From an uncultured Lachnospiraceae bacterium (GTDB taxonomy: Bacteria; Bacillota; Clostridia; Lachnospirales; Lachnospiraceae): a DNA stretch of 36,048 nt. Positions 8,193 to 14,739 of this stretch are shown here, piece by piece. Positions within the stretch are counted from its first letter, which is position 1. Each line of letters begins with the position of its first letter. Below the pieces are notes generated by a model. That model made no database searches. It saw nothing but the letters and a program-made list of their open reading frames with translations, and was not told the DNA's origin. Location of the stretch: assembly GCA_944381515.1 (NCBI GenBank), contig CALWLM010000130.1:1-36048 (forward strand), written 5' to 3'. Made by a program: the position numbers and the translations under genes.

Positions 8193-9392
8193 ATGGAACG
8201 ACAGTTGGATTTATCGAAGGAATATGGCTTGGTTTTAGAGGGAGGAGGGGCCAAGGGCGCTTATCAGATTGGTGCATGGCAGGCCCTCCGGGAAGAGGGA
8301 GTGAAGATAAAGGGAATTTCAGGCGTGTCCGTAGGGGCGCTCAATGGGGCACTGATCTGTATGGACGACCTGGATAAGGCGCGTGAGATCTGGGAGAATA
8401 TATCCTATTCTCAGGTGATGGACGTAGATGACGCAAAGATGGACTCCATTGTCCGGGGCGATCTAAAAAACATAAATCTGAATGAGGTGATACAGGACGG
8501 ACTGAAGCTGATCCGGGATAAGGGAATGGATGTGACTCCGCTGAAAAACCTGATTGCCCGTGTCTGTAACGAGGATGTGATTCGTCAGTCTCCCATCGAT
8601 CTGTATATTGTGACCTATTCGCTGTCGGACCGGCAGCTTTTAGATATTAATGTAAAGGATGTGCCGGAGGGCCTGATTGGAGACATGCTTCTTGCCAGCG
8701 CCTATCTGCCTGCATTTAAGCGGGAGCCGCTGCACGGCAAAAGATATATCGACGGAGGCGTGCAGGACAGAGTTCCGCTGGACTCCCTGATCAAGAGAGG
8801 GTATCACGACATTATTGTGCTGCGCATCTACGGTTTTGGGGTGGAGAAAAGAATCAGGATTCCGGAGGACGTGCAGGTGACCGATATTGCGCCCCGCAAG
8901 AATCTGGGAGGGGTTCTGGAATTTGACAGCGCCCGCAGCCGCCGCAATATGAAGCTGGGCTATTATGACGCCAAGAGAGTGATCTATGGCCTGGCCGGCA
9001 ATGAATATTATCTGGATATGGAGCTGTCGGAGGGAGAAGCTTATGAGAGACTGATTGAGATGGCTCTCTGTTATGACAGATGGGCGCAGGACCATCCTGA
9101 GGAGGCGGCGCAGGCTTTTGCCTCTTTGCACAAGGAGGAAGAGACGGTTTCCCGTCTTCGGCGGGTTAATGAAGAAATCCTGCCGAATGCAGGACGGCGG
9201 CTGTGCCATACCAAAAACTGGACCTATTGCAGCCTGTATATTGCGCTGCTGGAACAGACGGCGGTTGCCCTGCGTATTTCCCGTTACCGGATTTACACAG
9301 AGGAGGAGCTTTTGCATAAGATAAAGGTAAAAAAGAAGAGCTATGAAGATACGCAGCGCGACTTGCCTATTTGGGCCTCTTTCTTTGAATAA
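8193..9392 (+). CDS. Patatin-like phospholipase (399 aa)
   Basis: Serine acyl hydrolase acting on phospholipids or other acyl esters. The oxyanion-hole loop G-G-G-A-K-G-A-Y is at 17-24. The nucleophile elbow G-V-S-V-G (44-48) supplies Ser46, and the catalytic dyad Asp187 lies in Y-I-D-G-G-V. The patatin domain covers about 10-210; the C-terminal 190 residues are a helical extension of unknown role, rich in charged residues. No signal peptide, so it is likely cytoplasmic or membrane-peripheral. The ATG has AAGAAGAAAG upstream. It has its own promoter. Substrate cannot be inferred further. Confidence 0.9.
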   Translation: MERQLDLSKEYGLVLEGGGAKGAYQIGAWQALREEGVKIKGISGVSVGALNGALICMDDLDKAREIWENISYSQVMDVDDAKMDSIVRGDLKNINLNEVIQDGLKLIRDKGMDVTPLKNLIARVCNEDVIRQSPIDLYIVTYSLSDRQLLDINVKDVPEGLIGDMLLASAYLPAFKREPLHGKRYIDGGVQDRVPLDSLIKRGYHDIIVLRIYGFGVEKRIRIPEDVQVTDIAPRKNLGGVLEFDSARSRRNMKLGYYDAKRVIYGLAGNEYYLDMELSEGEAYERLIEMALCYDRWAQDHPEEAAQAFASLHKEEETVSRLRRVNEEILPNAGRRLCHTKNWTYCSLYIALLEQTAVALRISRYRIYTEEELLHKIKVKKKSYEDTQRDLPIWASFFE

Positions 9393-9459
9393 AACAGCTT
9401 GCTTTTTTGCAGCGCAGGCTTTACAATAAAGAACATGTGCAATGCAGGAGGGGTTTGTG

Positions 9460-9702
9460 GTGAAATACAGATTTGAGATCGAAGAATTTACGACCAAAAA
9501 GAAGCTGCCCCGAGATGAGCGGTACGATATCACACAGTACATCACCTCGGTGGAAATCGAGGCGGAGGATGTAAAGAAAGCATTCCGGCGTTTGGCCGAT
9601 CAGACCAATGGCCGCCTGGCCCGCGGGACGGATGGAGAGGAGGCAGTGATCACGCTGCCGGATTACGACAATTGCCGTCTGGTGCTGAAGGCTATCAATT
9701 AA
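9460..9702 (+). CDS. Small unknown protein (80 aa)
   Basis: Short soluble charged protein with no recognised family; alternating beta-like and helical stretches suggest one small alpha/beta domain. The best start is the GTG at 9460, since AGGAGGGG (9446-9453) is positioned for it; an upstream in-frame ATG at 9442 would place the Shine-Dalgarno inside the coding region. It lies 67 bp after the patatin gene and is closed by a strong terminator, so it is probably the last gene of that unit. Confidence 0.65.
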   Translation: MKYRFEIEEFTTKKKLPRDERYDITQYITSVEIEAEDVKKAFRRLADQTNGRLARGTDGEEAVITLPDYDNCRLVLKAIN

Positions 9703-9713
9703 CGAAAGAAAAA

Positions 9714-9762
9714 GATGTCCGCTGGGAACGGGTTTATGTATTCCCGGCGGGCATCCTTTTTT
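9714..9762. terminator. Bidirectional terminator
   Basis: Arms GATGTCCGCTGGGAA (9714-9728) and TTCCCGGCGGGCATC (9741-9755) pair almost fully. A T tract follows on the plus strand and an A-rich run precedes it, which becomes a T run on the minus strand. It serves both the small protein and the convergent aroB operon. Confidence 0.9.
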
Positions 9763-9795
9763 GTTATATGCCTTGTTATCTGCGTTTTACAATTC

Positions 9796-10881
9796 TTAAT
9801 TGCATTTTCCAAAAAAAACTTCCAGCTGATCGATATCCATTCGGTACAGATAAGTGTCGCCGATCTGCCGGGGAATAACCAGATTGATCCCCTGGCCGGA
9901 GCGCTTTTTATCCCGGCGGATGACCTCGCACAGCTGCGCCGTCTCATAGGGACAGGAGGTGGGAAGGCCATAGGCGGAAAGAGCGGCTGCAATGTCGTCG
10001 GAGCAGTCTGAAGGGGCAAGGCCGGCTGCATAAGCGCAGCGGGCGATGGCAACCATACCGATTCCTACGGCGTTTCCATGGCTGGTGGTATAATGGCTGA
10101 GCTTCTCCACCGCATGGCCCAGGGTGTGGCCCAGATTTAACAGCTGCCGGCTGCCGGTATCGTATTCATCCTTTTTTACCAGGTCTCTCTTGATGGAGAC
10201 GCAGCGGCGAATAATGAAATCCAGATGCCGGCGGGCGTCGCCCGTTTTTACCAGATCAAACAGCTCGGTATCGCACAGGACGCCGTATTTGATGACCTCG
10301 GCCATGCCGCAGGAAAATTCGCTGTCCGGCAGAGTGTCCAACGTGCGGATATCGCACAAGACCAGGCGGGGCTGATAAAAGGTACCCGCCAGGTTTTTGC
10401 CGGCATTGAGATCCACCGCGGTCTTGCCGCCCACGGATGAATCCACGGCGGCCAGAAGAGAGGTGGGAATCTGTACATAGGGGATGCCTCTTAAATAGAT
10501 GGAAGCGGCAAAGCCTGCCATGTCCCCGGTGACGCCTCCTCCCAGAGCTATGATCAGATCAGAGCGGGTGATGCCATGCTCGGCCATAAACTCCAGCAGG
10601 GAGAAAAGGGTGGAAGCATTTTTGGAATCTTCCCCGTGGGGGAAGGTCCAAAGGAGGGCAGAAATCCCTTCTTTTTCAAGAGAAGCAGCCACTGCCTGCC
10701 CGTAGAGAGGGGCTACATTGTCATCGGAGACAATGACTGCCGCAGCGGGGGAAACGACCCGGCAGATGTAACTGCCGGCGTCTTTCAGAAGATTTTCCCC
10801 TACAATAACCTCATAGCTGCGGGAGGCGGTGACGGTGATAACGCCCGGTCCATCCGGGCTGCCGTTAGCTGAAGTGCCCAT
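9796..10881 (-). CDS. aroB: 3-dehydroquinate synthase (361 aa)
   Basis: Second step of the shikimate pathway: converts DAHP to 3-dehydroquinate using NAD+ and a divalent metal. Visible hallmarks are G-G-G-V-T-G-D (114-120) in the NAD-binding region, D-S-S-V-G-G-K-T (147-154) and G-K-N-L-A-G-T-F. The likely metal ligands are Glu195 in M-A-E-V-I-K-Y-G, His252 in L-G-H-T-L-G-H and His268 in H-G-N-A. Length is normal. The start has no good ribosome site and lies 9 nt after psuG stops, so translation probably depends on coupling. It is oddly joined to pseudouridine catabolism, while aroF and tyrA are about 14 kb away on the same strand. Confidence 0.95.
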   Translation of the reverse strand: MGTSANGSPDGPGVITVTASRSYEVIVGENLLKDAGSYICRVVSPAAAVIVSDDNVAPLYGQAVAASLEKEGISALLWTFPHGEDSKNASTLFSLLEFMAEHGITRSDLIIALGGGVTGDMAGFAASIYLRGIPYVQIPTSLLAAVDSSVGGKTAVDLNAGKNLAGTFYQPRLVLCDIRTLDTLPDSEFSCGMAEVIKYGVLCDTELFDLVKTGDARRHLDFIIRRCVSIKRDLVKKDEYDTGSRQLLNLGHTLGHAVEKLSHYTTSHGNAVGIGMVAIARCAYAAGLAPSDCSDDIAAALSAYGLPTSCPYETAQLCEVIRRDKKRSGQGINLVIPRQIGDTYLYRMDIDQLEVFFGKCN

Positions 10882-10890
10882 AGCTTATAC

Positions 10891-11811
10891 TTATTTGCAC
10901 AGCTCGCAGGCGATCTGGGAGGCCAGCTTGGCGTTGTTGAACACCAGATGAATATTGGCGTCCAGGCTGCTGCCGCCGGTAATCTCCTTGACTTTGGCTA
11001 ACAGGAAAGGAGTGGTTTCCTTGCCCTTGATGCCTTTTGCCTTCATCTCCTCGATAGCCTCGTCGATGCACTTGTTGATGTAGTCGTGATCCATGGAATA
11101 TTCCTCGGGGATGGGGTTGGTTACCAGCATACCGCCCTGCATGTGCAGATCCAGCTTGGCCTTCCAGGCGGCGGCAATCTCAGCGGGAGTATCCAGCTGA
11201 TAGTCTACGGAGAAGCCGCTCTTTCTGGTATAGAAGGCGGGCAGCTCCTTGGTCTGATAGCCAATGACCGGTACGCCTTTGGTTTCCAGATACTCCAGGG
11301 TCAGACCCAGATCCAGAATGGCCTTGGCTCCGGCGCATACCACCATTACGGGGGTCATCGCCAGCTCCTCCAGATCGGCGGAAATATCCATAGTCACCTC
11401 GGCTCCTCTGTGTACGCCGCCGATTCCTCCGGTGGCAAAAATCTTTACGCCGGCCATGGCGGCAATCAGCATGGTGGTGGCTACGGTTGCGGCGCCGTCC
11501 TCCTTCTTGGCTACCAGTACGGGCACGTCGCGGCGGCTGGCCTTGATTACGGCCAGGCCCTTCTTGCCCAGATAATCGATTTCATCTTTGGTAATACCCA
11601 CCTTCAGGCGGCCGCCCAGGATGGCGATGGTGGCCGGTACGGCCCCGTTTTCGCGGACGATATTCTCTACAGCCAGTGCGGTTTCCACGTTCTGGGGATA
11701 GGGCATACCGTGGGAGATGATGGTGGACTCCAGAGCTACTACCGGCTTGCCGGCGGCCAGAGCCTCTGCTACCTCAGGTGCTACGTCCAGATACTTGTTG
11801 AGCTGTTCCAT
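10891..11811 (-). CDS. psuG: Pseudouridine-5'-phosphate glycosidase (306 aa)
   Basis: Cleaves the C-C glycosidic bond of pseudouridine 5'-phosphate, giving uracil and ribose 5-phosphate. The family signature A-L-E-S-T-I-I-S-H-G (27-36) contains the conserved Glu28. G-A-A-T-V-A-T-T-M, F-A-T-G-G-I-G-G-V-H-R-G and the C-terminal N-P-I-P-E-E-Y are further hallmarks. Length is typical. The ATG at 11811 is preceded by AAGGAGG; an in-frame ATG at 11853 lies upstream of that site and is rejected. It sits between the kinase that makes its substrate (60 bp upstream) and aroB (9 bp downstream). Confidence 0.95.
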   Translation of the reverse strand: MEQLNKYLDVAPEVAEALAAGKPVVALESTIISHGMPYPQNVETALAVENIVRENGAVPATIAILGGRLKVGITKDEIDYLGKKGLAVIKASRRDVPVLVAKKEDGAATVATTMLIAAMAGVKIFATGGIGGVHRGAEVTMDISADLEELAMTPVMVVCAGAKAILDLGLTLEYLETKGVPVIGYQTKELPAFYTRKSGFSVDYQLDTPAEIAAAWKAKLDLHMQGGMLVTNPIPEEYSMDHDYINKCIDEAIEEMKAKGIKGKETTPFLLAKVKEITGGSSLDANIHLVFNNAKLASQIACELCK

Positions 11812-11871
11812 TTCTTTGTCCTCCTTGAAAATAATGGATTGATATAGTTTCACGAAAATGTGTCAAAAGGC

Positions 11872-12993
11872 TTATTCCATTGTCCAGTCTTCGTCGATGT
11901 CGTCATCGGGGAAGCGCATCCCGGCCCTCTCATAGAGAGAGTGCTCCGAAAGTTCTTCGTTGATGGTGTGATCGCCTTCGGAACAGATTGAACCGGCAGC
12001 CAGAGCAATCTGGGCCGATTCGGCCAGAGTCAGCCCCCGCTTGTAAGCGTAGGCCAGCCCTGCCATGAAGCAGTCGCCGCCGCCGGTGGTGTTGCGCACC
12101 TGAGTGGGAATGGCGGGGAGAAGAACATTGGCGCTGCGGTCTGCCGCAAAAACGCCCTTGTCTCCCAGAGAGATAAAGACCCGCTTTATTCCGGCGTTGA
12201 GCAAAAGGCCTGCGGCCAGCTTCAAAGAGCTTTCATCGGTGATATGGATGCCGGTCAGAAGCTCGGCCTCCAGCCGGTTGGGCTTGAAGGTATGGATTCG
12301 GCTGAGGATATTCTGCAGCTTGTGCATTTTGGTGGTGGATACCGGGTCCACAAACAGGGGGACCGTCGCCCGCTCAGCCAGGAATTCGATGGTTTCCTGG
12401 GGGATGTTGGTGTCCACTACGCACAGGCCGGCCCGGTTAATGATATCCAGCTTGCCGGATAAGAATTCCGGCGTCAGATGGCTGTAGATTTCCATGTCGG
12501 AGACGGCCAGCTGCATTTCGCCGTTTTCATCGGTGATGAAAAGATAGCTGGAGGTGGCTGCTCCGGGAACTACCAGCGAATCGCTGACATCTATGCCCAA
12601 ATCCAGGCAGCTGTTTTGGATTTTGGCGGCGTTTAGATCGTCGCCAAAGGCTGTGATCAGGCGCACGGGCTGGGATAAAAGCCGCAGATTGTGGGCGATG
12701 TTGCGCCCTACGCCGCCCAGCGACATGGTCACGCGGCCGGGATTTGAATCGGCGGGAATCAGCGTCTGCGCCGGTGTGCCGCATATATCCATGTTGACGC
12801 CGCCTACGACGACGATGTCGTCCTCCTCGCGGATAATGTAGCCCTTGCCAAGGATAATTCCCTTCTTCATCATATTGGAGATATGTACCGCTGCCGATGA
12901 ACGGGCGATGCCGGCCTTGTCAGCCAGCTCCTGCTGAGAAATCATGGGATTTTCACGAATCCAGCCAAGGATCTGTCGTTCTCTTTCTGTCAT
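11872..12993 (-). CDS. psuK: HTH-fused PfkB kinase, pseudouridine kinase type (373 aa)
   Basis: Two domains. Residues 1-55 form a winged helix-turn-helix (E-R-E-R-Q-I-L-G-W-I, then Q-Q-E-L-A-D-K-A-G-I-A-R-S-S). Residues about 60-355 form a PfkB/ribokinase fold beginning V-V-V-G-G-V-N-M-D and ending with the catalytic T-T-G-G-G-D-C-F anion-hole motif. Next to psuG, its substrate is most likely pseudouridine, phosphorylated at the 5' position. The HTH suggests that the kinase may also regulate its own operon; a dyad near the predicted +1 is a candidate target. The ATG at 12993 follows GTGGAGAG; the upstream in-frame ATG at 13029 has no site. Confidence 0.85.
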   Translation of the reverse strand: MTERERQILGWIRENPMISQQELADKAGIARSSAAVHISNMMKKGIILGKGYIIREEDDIVVVGGVNMDICGTPAQTLIPADSNPGRVTMSLGGVGRNIAHNLRLLSQPVRLITAFGDDLNAAKIQNSCLDLGIDVSDSLVVPGAATSSYLFITDENGEMQLAVSDMEIYSHLTPEFLSGKLDIINRAGLCVVDTNIPQETIEFLAERATVPLFVDPVSTTKMHKLQNILSRIHTFKPNRLEAELLTGIHITDESSLKLAAGLLLNAGIKRVFISLGDKGVFAADRSANVLLPAIPTQVRNTTGGGDCFMAGLAYAYKRGLTLAESAQIALAAGSICSEGDHTINEELSEHSLYERAGMRFPDDDIDEDWTME

Positions 12994-13014
12994 TTTTTCT
13001 CTCCACAGTGTGAT

Positions 13015-13033
13015 GTAAACATTAAACATTTAC
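13015..13033. promoter_or_regulatory. Candidate operator at psuK transcription start
   Basis: GTAAACATTAAACATTTAC lies just downstream of the psuK -10 box and covers the expected +1. Its ends form a short inverted repeat, and on the minus strand it contains the direct repeat ATGTTT-A-ATGTTT. This position suits a repressor, possibly the HTH domain of PsuK itself. Inference only. Confidence 0.35.
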
Positions 13034-13037
13034 TTAG

Positions 13038-13066
13038 ATGATACAATCAAAAGTTTATAATGTCAA
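13038..13066 (-). promoter_or_regulatory. Promoter of psuK-psuG-aroB
   Basis: On the minus strand TTGACA (13066-13061), a 17-bp spacer and TATCAT (13043-13038). A near-consensus sigma-A promoter about 45 bp upstream of the psuK start. Confidence 0.75.
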
Positions 13067-13144
13067 GTGAATTCATGAAAATTCCCATAAAATTTCCTGG
13101 ATTAATTTCAAGTAAATTTTGATGGAACTTTTTGAAAAAAGGTA

Positions 13145-13173
13145 TTGATCTTTTTGAGCGGCGATGCTATAAT
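13145..13173 (+). promoter_or_regulatory. Promoter of tRNA-Leu(AAG)
   Basis: TTGATC (13145-13150), 17-bp spacer, perfect TATAAT (13168-13173), ending 11 bp before the mature tRNA. Confidence 0.75.
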
Positions 13174-13184
13174 ATCACCGTTGC

Positions 13185-13268
13185 GCGGGAGTGCTGGAAT
13201 TGGCAGACAGGCAAGACTAAGGATCTTGTGGGTGTATGCTCGTGTGGGTTCAAGTCCCATCTCCCGCA
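13185..13268 (+). tRNA. tRNA-Leu, anticodon AAG
   Basis: An 84-nt class II cloverleaf. Acceptor arms are GCGGGAG and CTCCCGC with discriminator A. The anticodon stem CAAGA/TCTTG encloses loop CTAAGGA, giving anticodon AAG for CUU codons. A long variable arm precedes the T arm GTGGG-TTCAAGT-CCCAT. The 3' CCA is not encoded. Long variable arm and discriminator A both fit leucine. Confidence 0.9.
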
Positions 13269-13302
13269 GTCCGAAAATTAATTAAAAATTTCGGAAAAGG
13301 TA

Positions 13303-13331
13303 TTGACATATACGACAAATTCGTGTATGAT
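13303..13331 (+). promoter_or_regulatory. Promoter of tRNA-Leu(CAG)
   Basis: TTGACA (13303-13308), 17-bp spacer, TATGAT (13326-13331), ending 14 bp before the second tRNA. The sequence just upstream (AAAAGGTATTGA) matches that in front of the first tRNA. Confidence 0.75.
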
Positions 13332-13345
13332 CTTACAAGTGTGAC

Positions 13346-13430
13346 GCAGTTGTGGCGGAATTGGCATACGCGCATGATTCAGGTTCATGTGAGCATTACG
13401 CTCGTGAGGGTTCAAGTCCCTCCAACTGCA
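13346..13430 (+). tRNA. tRNA-Leu, anticodon CAG
   Basis: An 85-nt class II cloverleaf. Acceptor arms are GCAGTTG and CAACTGC, discriminator A. The anticodon stem CATGA/TCATG encloses loop TTCAGGT, giving anticodon CAG for CUG codons. A long variable arm is followed by a T loop TTCAAGT. CCA is not encoded. Confidence 0.9.
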
Positions 13431-13441
13431 TTTCGGAAATG

Positions 13442-13507
13442 GTTTGAGATTTTCCAGGAGTTACGGACATTAGCCGTTATCCTTTTCGGAAGATTTCAAA
13501 CTTTTTT
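13442..13507 (+). terminator. Long-stem terminator after the tRNA pair
   Basis: GTTTGAGATTTTCC (13442-13455) pairs over 14 positions, with two G-U pairs, to GGAAGATTTCAAAC (13488-13501), followed by six T. The 32-nt apical part can form a further hairpin (ACGG/CCGT). Confidence 0.85.
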
Positions 13508-13642
13508 ATTATACGGAAATGTTTCTGCTAAAGTCTGTAATTTTGGCGATTACATAACAGCTCATAACAAATACGCGGCTGCAGACATATAGCGGCAAAC
13601 CTTCAGATATTTAACAGGAGAAGAAAAGGGGAGAATAAAAGT

Positions 13643-14563
13643 ATGGAGATCCGGCAGCTGAAATACTTTATACAGGCAGCGGAGTACCTGAACTTTACCA
13701 GGGCAGCCAAGGAGTGCGGCATTGTTCAGACGGCCATGACGCAGCAGATAGCCAATCTGGAGAACGAGATCGGCATCCGGCTTTTTGACCGGAATCGGAG
13801 AGGGCTGGCTCTCACGGAGGCGGGAGAAGGATTCCTGCGGGAGGCCAGAACCATCGTCAGCCGGGCGGACCGGGCGGTGGAGGCGGCCCGCAGCTATGCC
13901 CAGGGCCGGACCGGGCTTTTGCGCATCGGTTATCATGGAGAAATGTTTAAGAGGGATTTAGGCCTTCTTCTGCGGGAGTATCGCGGCAGGGAGCCCCAGG
14001 TACAGGTGATCCCCAGTCAGCTTTCCCAGGCCCGTATGCTGGAAGGTCTGGATGCCGGGGAGATTGATCTGGGTATTTCTCTTTACAGCCCGCATTATGC
14101 CATGGTTCCCGGCCTGTGCAACCGGATTCTGGAGACGGACCGGCTGATGCTGGCGGTTGCAAAGGATCATCCTCTGGCCGGGAGAGGGAGCGTGTCTATG
14201 GAAGAGCTGAAGGAGTATCCCGTGGTGGGATTCCGGGAAAAAAGCAACGAAGAGCGCTTTATTGTTCTGGCCCAGGCGGGAGGCAGCTTAAAGAGCTATG
14301 GCTACGTGGAGGATCATACCAGCGCGGAGCTGCTGGTGGAAAGCGGCTATGCGGCGGCTATCTGGGTCAGCCGGCTGTGCCGGGAGGAGATCTATCCCCG
14401 CCTGTCTTTCCTGGAGATCCGGGATCATCCAAGCTGTGAACAGGTCTGCGCCTCCTGGAGGAAAGACAATGAAAATCTGGCTCTGGCGGCCTTCCTTTCC
14501 CTGCTTATGGAACATTTCCCGCCGGAAAAATCCGGGGAGGACGGAGATAGGTCGCAAGAATAG
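13643..14563 (+). CDS. LysR family transcriptional regulator (306 aa)
   Basis: Residues 1-60 form the LysR winged HTH (M-E-I-R-Q-L-K-Y-F, A-A-K-E-C-G-I-V-Q-T-A-M-T-Q-Q-I, then L-E-N-E-I-G-I-R-L-F-D-R). A linker helix follows, and residues about 90-295 form the effector-binding domain with an L-R-I-G-Y start. It would bind a small metabolite and control nearby genes. The flavin reductase gene begins 176 bp downstream on the same strand, and the gap between them carries direct and inverted repeats, so this gene is the probable target. The ATG follows GGGGAGA. Confidence 0.9.
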   Translation: MEIRQLKYFIQAAEYLNFTRAAKECGIVQTAMTQQIANLENEIGIRLFDRNRRGLALTEAGEGFLREARTIVSRADRAVEAARSYAQGRTGLLRIGYHGEMFKRDLGLLLREYRGREPQVQVIPSQLSQARMLEGLDAGEIDLGISLYSPHYAMVPGLCNRILETDRLMLAVAKDHPLAGRGSVSMEELKEYPVVGFREKSNEERFIVLAQAGGSLKSYGYVEDHTSAELLVESGYAAAIWVSRLCREEIYPRLSFLEIRDHPSCEQVCASWRKDNENLALAAFLSLLMEHFPPEKSGEDGDRSQE

Positions 14564-14571
14564 AGAGGGAT

Positions 14572-14601
14572 CGCTCAGATACGCTCAGATAATTTGAGCG
14601 T
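14572..14601. promoter_or_regulatory. Candidate LysR operator repeats
   Basis: CGCTCAGATA is tandemly repeated (14572-14581 and 14582-14591). The second copy overlaps an inverted repeat ACGCTCA (14581-14587) / TGAGCGT (14595-14601). LysR regulators bind such partial dyads upstream of their targets. It lies about 20 bp in front of the candidate -35 box. Confidence 0.4.
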
Positions 14602-14619
14602 GCTATCAGAAAAAATTAT

Positions 14620-14648
14620 TTTTCAAAGAGAGGAGGCGGTGTTAGAAT
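14620..14648 (+). promoter_or_regulatory. Candidate promoter of the flavin reductase
   Basis: TTTTCA (14620-14625), 17-bp spacer, TAGAAT (14643-14648). The weak -35 box is consistent with activator dependence. A 12-bp perfect palindrome TATGACGTCATA (14708-14719) lies further down in the leader. Confidence 0.4.
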
Positions 14649-14739
14649 AATAACGTAACGTATGGCGCGGGGACGACAAAGCCTCCAATGGCTTGCAGTT
14701 CCCAAATTATGACGTCATATATATGAGAAGGAGGACACA

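Noticed and set aside
13185-13507. tRNA-Leu as an integration site for a mobile element
   Set aside because: No integrase, no duplicated tRNA 3' end and no change in gene style on either side.
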